Below, piece after piece: positions 1-4,131 of a DNA stretch of 5,502 bases (position 1 is the stretch's first letter; every line of letters starts with the position of its first letter). The translations under genes were made by a program, and so were the position numbers. The notes beneath the pieces were generated by a model that was not told the origin of the DNA, did no database searches, and was given only the letters and a program-made list of their open reading frames with translations. Source of the DNA: Bryobacteraceae bacterium (GTDB lineage Bacteria; Acidobacteriota; Terriglobia; Bryobacterales; Bryobacteraceae); assembly GCA_030044325.1 (NCBI GenBank), contig JASHWA010000154.1:1-5502 (forward strand), written 5' to 3'.

Positions 1-986
1 ACGTCGGTCCAGGACGCCTGCGTCACCAGGTCGCCGAACCATTGATGGCCGACTTCGTGCGCCTGAAGCGCTCGAATGGAACGCGCCTTTTCCGGCGTAT
101 CCTCGCCGGGCGCGGCCAGCAGCGAGCGGTTGCGATACACGATCAGGCCCGGATTTTCCGTCGCGCCGAAAGGAAATTCGGGGACGGCCAGATGATCCAG
201 CTTTTGGAATGCGTATGGGATTCCCGTATAGGCTTCGAGGCGCGGTAGAACGTCCACGCTTGCCTGCGCGGCGAGTTTTCCTTCCTCGGCATGGCCCTTC
301 GCTGTGATCACGCGAATCGGCGTGCCGTGGCCGGCTTCCACGCCTTGGTAAACGTCAAAGGGTCCCACCGCGAATGCCACGACTTCCGCCGGGAGCGGCC
401 TGGTTTCGGCGAAATGGACCGCTTTCATTCCGTCCGGCTCATCGGTTTCGCTCAGCATGCGGCCATTGGTGAACGCTTTATCGCCGCGTTTGACGTGAAT
501 CGTCATCTGCCAGGGCGTTTTGAATTTGGGATCGTCGAAGCAGGGGAAGGCGCGGCGGGCGTCGATGGGCGTGAAGCTGGTGAAGACGTACCAATCCCCG
601 TCGGTCTGTTTGCGATACGGGCCGACAATGGCTTTTTCGTCCAGCTTGCCGCGGTAGTCGATCGAAATCGTTTGCCGGCCGTGAACTGGCGAATCGAGCT
701 CCAGCGCAATAAATTCGTCTCCAACCGCCTCGGCGCGGGCCTTTTTCGCGCCGACGGATGCGTTTAGAGGTATGAGATCTTTTCCGTTGAGCCAGATGAG
801 CGCCGTTGGTTTCCTGATTTCCACCTCGATTTGGGCGCGGCCGGTAAAGGTGTCGCGCGCGGGGTCGATGGTCATGTCGATGATGTGCTTGCGCGGCATC
901 ACGTCGTTCGAGAGAACGAAATCGGGCGGGGTGAGCGCGAAGGCGGCTGCGCTGCATAGGATGGCGATGAGAACTCGGGCGAGCAT
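1..986 (-). CDS. M1-family zinc aminopeptidase, exported, N-terminal part (cut by window edge)
   Basis: Partial gene; 328 codons are visible and the reading frame runs off the left edge. M1 peptidases remove N-terminal residues from peptides using one zinc ion. The first ~19 residues (MLARVLIAILCSAAAFA, then LTPP) look like a signal peptide with an A-F-A cleavage site and no lipobox, so a periplasmic or secreted enzyme is inferred. An N-terminal beta domain follows, with the family signature RRAFPCFDDPKFK at about residues 144-156. The exopeptidase motif reads GATEN (274-278) rather than the usual GAMEN. The zinc site HEVGH is at 310-314, followed by QWFGDLVT. The third zinc ligand, a Glu about 18 residues after HExxH, lies outside the window. 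The ATG at 986 was chosen because it begins the signal peptide; no good ribosome-binding site precedes it. It lies 72 bp downstream of the GAF-ANTAR gene on the same strand and may be co-transcribed with it. Family is certain; substrate is unknown. Confidence 0.92.
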   Translation of the reverse strand, partial: MLARVLIAILCSAAAFALTPPDFVLSNDVMPRKHIIDMTIDPARDTFTGRAQIEVEIRKPTALIWLNGKDLIPLNASVGAKKARAEAVGDEFIALELDSPVHGRQTISIDYRGKLDEKAIVGPYRKQTDGDWYVFTSFTPIDARRAFPCFDDPKFKTPWQMTIHVKRGDKAFTNGRMLSETDEPDGMKAVHFAETRPLPAEVVAFAVGPFDVYQGVEAGHGTPIRVITAKGHAEEGKLAAQASVDVLPRLEAYTGIPYAFQKLDHLAVPEFPFGATENPGLIVYRNRSLLAAPGEDTPEKARSIRALQAHEVGHQWFGDLVTQASWTD

Positions 987-1058
987 GGGATTGTGCAGTA
1001 CCCATTCTCGCCGATTAGACGCGAGATGGCGGAAACCGCGCGATCGCGCAACAGGAGA

Positions 1059-1811
1059 TCAGGAAAGACCCGGTTCGCGTTTGCGGGACAGCTCTTCGGC
1101 GAGGATGATGGCGTCCGCCAGTTCGCGCATGGGACGGCGCAGGCGCCGGCTTTCATTGCGCATTCTGAGGTAGGCTTCCTCTTCGGTCAGATTTTCGCGG
1201 CGCTGGAGGATGCCCTTGGCGCGCTCCACCGCTTTGCGCGTTTCAAGCTGCCGCTTCATCTCTTCGGTTTCGGCCGCGAGGCGGGCGTTTTCCTCTTCGA
1301 GCAGGCTTTTGGCGATGGCGCTGCCCATCTGCTCGCCGATGAATGCAACCGTTTCGATTTCATCGCGCGAGTGCTCGTGCTCTTCGCGATGATGGATGTT
1401 GATCACGCCGATCGCCCTGCCTCTGTTCACCAGCGGGACGGAAAGAAAAGCTTCGTAGGTGTCTTCAATCAGCGAGGGGAAGATTTTGAAATGCGGATGG
1501 GAGCTGGCGTTGGACGAGAGCGCTACCGGTTCCAGGCTTTCCGCCACCATTCCGGTGATGCCTTCGCCCATCTTGATGCGAAGGTGTCCCAATTGCTCCG
1601 GGCGCGGAACCAGGGAACCGCGCAAAACGAACTCCCCCGTCGATTCTTCGACCAGAAAGACCAGGCACGCGTCGCAGCCGGTGGCCTGCGCGGTCAGGCC
1701 CAGAACGTCTCCCAGCATCTCGTCCAGAGAGAGTTCGGAACTGACGATGCGGCTGACCCGCCGCAAGATCCCGGCATCGCTGGCGGGGTCGATCACCTCT
1801 GAAATGGTCAT
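1059..1811 (-). CDS. GAF and ANTAR domain protein, putative RNA-binding antitermination regulator
   Basis: A complete 250-residue cytoplasmic protein. A GAF sensor domain spans about residues 11-165, with typical elements such as MGEGITGMVAES (81-92) and the FLSVPLVNRGRAIGVINIHH core (from about 122). A charged helix likely to form a coiled coil follows (about 167-190), then a C-terminal ANTAR domain (about 188-242) with the diagnostic AVERAKGIL segment (194-202) and the EEEAYLRMRNESRR helix. ANTAR domains bind paired-hairpin RNA and prevent transcription termination. GAF domains bind small ligands, and the ligand here cannot be told. There is no response-regulator receiver domain, so control is probably by ligand or redox rather than phosphorylation. 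Position 203 is Gln where many ANTAR domains have Met. The ATG at 1811 is the most upstream start in frame; no Shine-Dalgarno sequence is evident. The gene is divergent from thiC and lies upstream of the aminopeptidase on the same strand. The RNA target is not identifiable here. Confidence 0.93.
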   Translation of the reverse strand: MTISEVIDPASDAGILRRVSRIVSSELSLDEMLGDVLGLTAQATGCDACLVFLVEESTGEFVLRGSLVPRPEQLGHLRIKMGEGITGMVAESLEPVALSSNASSHPHFKIFPSLIEDTYEAFLSVPLVNRGRAIGVINIHHREEHEHSRDEIETVAFIGEQMGSAIAKSLLEEENARLAAETEEMKRQLETRKAVERAKGILQRRENLTEEEAYLRMRNESRRLRRPMRELADAIILAEELSRKREPGLS

Positions 1812-1913
1812 AAATCGAGGGTAATGCGGAAGGCGCGCGCCCGTCCAATCAAAACTTTCTATAGGCCTGATCTCAGCCAGTCCCGGTTACAACCTTATTA
1901 AGAAGGCTCCCGA

Positions 1914-1919
1914 TATAAT
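1914..1919 (+). promoter_or_regulatory. Candidate -10 box for thiC (TATAAT), leaderless arrangement
   Basis: A perfect TATAAT hexamer ends 9 nt before the thiC ATG. Transcription starting about 7 nt after the box would begin within a few bases of the start codon, giving a leaderless mRNA. No TTGACA-like -35 lies at 16-18 bp (TTACAA at 1887-1892 is too far), and no Shine-Dalgarno sequence lies at a usable distance: AGAAGG at 1901-1906 is 22 nt away. The box is seen; the function is inferred. Confidence 0.5.
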
Positions 1920-1928
1920 CAATGCAGT

Positions 1929-3299
1929 ATGCGAACAGAATGGGTAGCGCGGCGCTCCGGCGACCGCATCCGCACGCAGATTCATTACGCCCGCCGCGGC
2001 GTGGTCACGGAAGAGATGGAATATGTCGCGCGGCGCGAGCGCCTGCCGGTGGAAACGGTGCGCGCGGAAGTGGCGCGCGGCCGCATGATCATTCCGGCGA
2101 ACGTGCATCACACGAACCTGGAGCCCATGTGCATCGGGGTGGCTTCGCTGTGCAAGGTGAACGCGAACATCGGGAATTCGTCGACGACTTCGAATATCGA
2201 TGAAGAGCTCGAAAAACTGCGCTACTCGGTGAAATACGGCGCCGATACGGTGATGGATCTTTCGACCGGCGGCGATATTCCGCGGATTCGCAAGGCGATC
2301 ATTCAAGCCTCGCCGGTGCCCATCGGGACGGTGCCGATTTACGAAGCGCTCGCGCGGGTGCGGCGCGTCGAGGATCTGAATATCGACGTGATGCTCGAAG
2401 TGATCGAGGAGCAGGCCGAGCAGGGCGTGGATTACATGACCATCCACGCCGGAGTTCTGGTGCAATACATCCCGCTGACCACGGGACGGGTGACCGGAAT
2501 CGTGAGCCGCGGCGGCGCGATTCTGGCCGAATGGATGGTCAAGAATCATCGCCAGAACTTCCTGTACGAGCATTTTGACCGGATCTGCAGGATTTTCCAG
2601 AAGCACGATGTGAGTTTTTCGTTGGGCGACGGTTTGCGGCCCGGGTCGCTGGCGGATGCATCGGATCGCGCGCAGTTCGCGGAATTGGAGACGCTGGGCG
2701 AGCTGACCAAGGTCGCGTGGGAGCACGATGTGCAGCTGATGATCGAGGGTCCGGGGCACATTCCGATGGACCAGATCAAGATGCAGGTGGATAAGGAAAA
2801 CGAGATCTGCCGGGAAGCGCCGTTTTACACGCTGGGGCCGCTGGTGACGGATTTCGCGCCGGGATACGATCACATCACCTCGGCGATCGGGGCGGCGATG
2901 ATCGGATGGCACGGCGCGTCGATGCTGTGCTACGTGACGCCCAAAGAGCACCTGGGCCTTCCCAATCGCGAGGACGTGAAGCAGGGTCTCATTGCGTATA
3001 AGATCGCCGCGCACGCCGCCGATATCGCGCGGCACCGGCCGGGAGCGCGGGAGCGCGACGACGAATTGTCGCGCGCGCGATTCGCGTTCGACTGGAACAA
3101 GCAGTTCGAATTGTCGCTCGATCCGGAGACCGCGCGAGCGTATCACGACGAGACGCTGCCCGAGGTGGGTTTCAAGGACGCGGCGTTCTGTTCGATGTGC
3201 GGGCCGAAGTTCTGTTCGATGAATCACTCGTCGAAGACACAGACGTTCACGGAGGCAGACGCGGAGGCGGTGCTGGCCCAGATCGCGAACGTGCGGTAG
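1929..3299 (+). CDS. thiC: Phosphomethylpyrimidine synthase ThiC
   Basis: A complete 456-residue enzyme. ThiC is a radical-SAM enzyme that rearranges aminoimidazole ribotide (AIR) into hydroxymethylpyrimidine phosphate, the pyrimidine precursor of thiamine, in the cytoplasm. The [4Fe-4S] cluster motif CxxCxxxxC is at the C-terminus (C421, C424, C429; CSMCGPKFC). Other family landmarks are TQIHYARRG (16-24), KVNANIGNS (76-84), DLSTGGD (110-116), EGPGH (273-277) and KEHLGLP (339-345); the His residues of the last two are likely metal ligands by family knowledge. The protein is shorter than the ~630-residue E. coli enzyme because the extra N-terminal domain is absent, as in other short ThiC forms. 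The ATG at 1929 is the only plausible start: no in-frame start precedes it, and a TAA stop sits at 1899-1901. No TPP riboswitch is recognisable in the 117-bp upstream spacer, unusual for thiC. The gene stands alone, convergent with the broken toxin gene, with a 7-bp gap between them. Confidence 0.98.
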   Translation: MRTEWVARRSGDRIRTQIHYARRGVVTEEMEYVARRERLPVETVRAEVARGRMIIPANVHHTNLEPMCIGVASLCKVNANIGNSSTTSNIDEELEKLRYSVKYGADTVMDLSTGGDIPRIRKAIIQASPVPIGTVPIYEALARVRRVEDLNIDVMLEVIEEQAEQGVDYMTIHAGVLVQYIPLTTGRVTGIVSRGGAILAEWMVKNHRQNFLYEHFDRICRIFQKHDVSFSLGDGLRPGSLADASDRAQFAELETLGELTKVAWEHDVQLMIEGPGHIPMDQIKMQVDKENEICREAPFYTLGPLVTDFAPGYDHITSAIGAAMIGWHGASMLCYVTPKEHLGLPNREDVKQGLIAYKIAAHAADIARHRPGARERDDELSRARFAFDWNKQFELSLDPETARAYHDETLPEVGFKDAAFCSMCGPKFCSMNHSSKTQTFTEADAEAVLAQIANVR

Positions 3300-3306
3300 C
3301 GGGAGG

Positions 3307-3564
3307 TTAACTGATGTCCACCGCGACGAGAGAACCGGGACGGGTTCCCTCGACCGCAGCGAGAACTTTGGACGTGAAATGGCGGATGCGGGTCCCAATC
3401 ATTCGTGCTGAGCACGATGAGCGCAAGCCTGCGTTCCCTCAGATTTTGTTGTGAGGAGATCGCCATTGCTCAGTTCGGCCCATCCGCGCTCGAACGCGGT
3501 TTCAACCTGGTGCGGGCCAGTACCGCAGGGGCGCGGGAGTATTGTGGTCAAGGAGAATCCGCAT
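3307..3564 (-). pseudogene. DUF5615-type PIN-like toxin, multiply frameshifted relic
   Basis: Family sequence is readable only by changing frame at least three times. Segment 1 starts with an ATG at 3564 and reads MRILLDHNTPAPLRYW (to 3517), the typical N-terminus of the PIN-like DUF5615 family; this frame stops at 3502-3504. Segment 2 (3512-3450, next frame) reads HQVETAFERGWAELSNGDLL. Segment 3 (3451-3395, third frame) reads QQNLRERRLALIVLSTNDW. Segment 4 (3393-3307) reads TRIRHFTSKVLAAVEG, continues to VAVDIS and ends in TAA. From memory of the family, about 20 residues are missing between segments 2 and 3. These include the acidic patch normally just before QQNL, so the product could not be an active nuclease even if frameshifts were bypassed. 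The start lies 7 nt after the antitoxin stop, the normal tight operon spacing. Neighbouring genes are intact, so local decay is likelier than poor sequencing. Confidence 0.82.
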
Positions 3565-3571
3565 CCAGAGA

Positions 3572-3733
3572 TCAAACCGCGACTTGGTCGCCGAGGCTGC
3601 GCGCTGCGTGTTCGAGAACGGAGTTGACCTGCTCTCGCGAGACGCCAGGGAACCACTCTAGAAACTGATCCACGGTCGCTCCGCCTTCGGCCGGGGTGGC
3701 GTTCGACGGCGGGCACGTGCTCCAATCGATCAT
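3572..3733 (-). pseudogene. DUF433 antitoxin relic, internally deleted and frameshifted
   Basis: This is the first gene of the broken toxin-antitoxin operon. DUF433 proteins are small helix-turn-helix-like antitoxins usually paired with DUF5615 toxins. The normal start is probably the ATG at 3733 (MIDWSTC); a GTG at 3754 would add seven residues. After TGC-CC the family sequence moves to another frame, PAVERHPG (3713-3690), the usual continuation, implying loss of one base. At 3690/3689 the sequence jumps to EGGATVDQFLEWFPGVSREQ and on through VLEHAARSLGD (3688-3572), back in the first frame. The segment normally joining these, a roughly 23-25 residue stretch with a G-x-R-[VI] strand, is absent. 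An uninterrupted reading of about 53-60 codons survives because the indels compensate, but residues between C and E are then garbage (PPSNATPA). Family assignment is strong from the C-terminal half; loss of function is inferred. Confidence 0.78.
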
Positions 3734-3742
3734 TTCGCCATT

Positions 3743-3748
3743 ATTATC
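3743..3748 (-). promoter_or_regulatory. Candidate -10 box of the relic toxin-antitoxin operon
   Basis: On the minus strand GATAAT ends 9 nt before the ATG at 3733. This is the same spacing as TATAAT to ATG in front of thiC, and again there is no Shine-Dalgarno sequence. It suggests a leaderless start for the antitoxin at 3733 rather than at the GTG at 3754. No -35 box is recognisable. This is one hexamer match, so the call is tentative. Confidence 0.35.
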
Positions 3749-3750
3749 GC

Positions 3751-3767
3751 TCACTTCATGGAAGTGA
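3751..3767. promoter_or_regulatory. Perfect palindrome upstream of antitoxin relic, possible autoregulatory operator
   Basis: TCACTTC-ATG-GAAGTGA has two perfect 7-bp arms around a 3-nt centre. A further partial copy follows directly: GTGAATTTCAC (3764-3774) overlaps the right arm, and TTCACCTTC (3770-3778) is near the half-site. The palindrome begins 2 bp upstream of the candidate -10 box, where antitoxins often bind to repress their own operon. The symmetry is seen; operator function is inferred. Confidence 0.38.
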
Positions 3768-3843
3768 ATTTCACCTTCGGTTCGCGTTAGAGCCGGCGAT
3801 AGTGCCTGTTCGGATCTTCAGTCATTCCTGCTGGCGCAGCGCG

Positions 3844-3935
3844 CTAAAAAACGCTCGTTTCCGTAGAGCCGCCGAAACGTGCGTTAGACGCGGATTATTT
3901 CCGCGCGCTGGCCTGCGCTAGCGCGTTGGTCGAAA
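3844..3935 (-). pseudogene. Relic of the 3' end of a second acyl-CoA mutase gene
   Basis: On the minus strand, 3876-3844 reads FGGSTETSVF then TAG. The intact mutase ends FGGYTETSVL then TAG. At nucleotide level 3843-3902 aligns with 4131-4193 over about 60 bp, including shared AGCCGCCGAA, with a few small gaps. In the last ten codons most differences fall at third codon positions (ACT/ACG, ACC/ACG, GTG/GTT, TTA/TTT), as expected of a once-coding paralog rather than a fresh copy. Further upstream another frame reads RASAGQRAEIIRV, which can be placed weakly against the mutase RAYATVGEMCGAL, implying a 1-2 base frameshift around 3877-3886. The upstream limit (~3935) is uncertain. Most of the presumed gene is gone. 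A short tandem duplication followed by divergence is the alternative. Confidence 0.58.
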
Positions 3936-4018
3936 GCTCTCGGGGACCCCAGACGAGGTCGAGGGTGCAAGGGACCGGGACTGAGTTACTCATCCCCGGC
4001 GCTTACGGGCCTGAAAAC

Positions 4019-4038
4019 CCGCGCCATTACTGGCGCGG
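4019..4038 (-). terminator. Candidate rho-independent terminator of the mutase transcript
   Basis: On the minus strand this is CCGCGCCA-GTAA-TGGCGCGG, an 8-bp perfect stem closed by a GNRA tetraloop. It is followed by G and then TTTT (4017-4014). It lies about 93 nt beyond the mutase stop codon. The U-run is short, which lowers confidence. Confidence 0.45.
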
Positions 4039-4109
4039 CTCGCAGGCCGTGGGCTCGGTTTTCTTACTGGCGCTTACGTGCGGGGCGGTCATTCGTTCAC
4101 TCTTTGCCC

Positions 4110-4125
4110 CCGCGCTTACGCGCGG
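4110..4125 (-). terminator. Stem-loop just after the mutase stop, possible 3' end structure
   Basis: CCGCGC-GTAA-GCGCGG on the minus strand begins 6 nt after the mutase TAG. The six-pair GC stem and GNRA loop should fold strongly. It is followed by GGGCAAAG with no U-run, so it may protect the mRNA 3' end or pause polymerase rather than terminate on its own. Confidence 0.3.
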
Positions 4126-4131
4126 TGCTGG

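Larger units (their letters stand above)
3994..4125. repeat. Cluster of GC-rich hairpins with TTAC (minus strand GUAA) loops
   Basis: Four elements share a GC arm, TTAC, and a second GC arm. They are at 3998-4011 (GGCGC-TTAC-GGGCC, one mismatch), 4019-4038 (8-bp perfect stem), 4069-4082 (GGCGC-TTAC-GTGCG, imperfect) and 4110-4125 (CCGCGC-TTAC-GCGCGG, perfect 6-bp stem). GCGCTTACG occurs three times (3999, 4070, 4112) and TTACTGGCGC twice (4027, 4064). On the minus strand every loop is GTAA, a GNRA-type tetraloop in RNA, so the structures would be most stable in the mutase transcript. This resembles REP-like extragenic repeats. No transposase is nearby. Confidence 0.6.
3779..4131. other. Gene-free stretch between relic operon and mutase
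   Basis: No intact gene is supported here. On the plus strand one open frame of 76 codons (3926-4156) has no recognisable family sequence, overlaps the hairpin cluster and the mutase 3' end, and is not believed. The stretch holds the mutase-tail relic (about 3844-3935) and the GC-rich hairpin cluster (3994-4125). Between 3936 and 3993 and from 3779 to 3842 I see nothing assignable. Confidence 0.6.

Noticed and set aside
478..1005. A 175-codon minus-strand frame starting at an ATG at 1005
   Set aside because: It overlaps the aminopeptidase in another frame and has an Arg/His/Ser-rich low-information sequence; the aminopeptidase frame carries the signal peptide and M1 motifs.
1038..1049. GCGCGATCGCGC palindrome containing the cyanobacterial HIP1 octamer
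   Set aside because: A single copy in GC-rich DNA; the loop is too short for a hairpin, and nothing else suggests a cyanobacterium.
993..1802. A 269-codon plus-strand frame opposite the GAF-ANTAR gene
   Set aside because: No recognisable domain, while the opposite strand encodes clear GAF and ANTAR domains.
1832..1841. GGCGCGCGCC palindrome in the leader of the GAF-ANTAR gene
   Set aside because: A simple alternating GC run expected by chance at this base composition.
1864..1890. CCTGATCT on the plus strand and CTGAGA on the minus strand upstream of thiC, both reminiscent of TPP riboswitch motifs
   Set aside because: They are the two strands of one imperfect palindrome. The other conserved blocks are absent on the plus strand in the right order, so a THI element is not supported.
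1887..3398. A 503-codon open frame on the minus strand opposite thiC
   Set aside because: It is rich in Arg and His with no family motifs and mirrors the codon pattern of thiC, whose identity is certain. It is an antisense shadow of a GC-rich gene.
3399..3725. A 108-codon minus-strand frame starting at TTG 3725 as a genuine gene
   Set aside because: It merely strings together out-of-frame pieces of the two broken genes (PAVERHPG from DUF433 and HQVETAFERGW from DUF5615) with unrelated residues between.
3915..3924. GCGCTAGCGC palindrome
   Set aside because: Only 10 bp with no loop and inside the presumed mutase relic, so no independent function is supported.
3994..4125. CRISPR-like array from the repeated GCGCTTACG units
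   Set aside because: Repeat units are about 9-20 bp, irregularly spaced and imperfect, with no cas genes nearby; hairpin repeats fit better.
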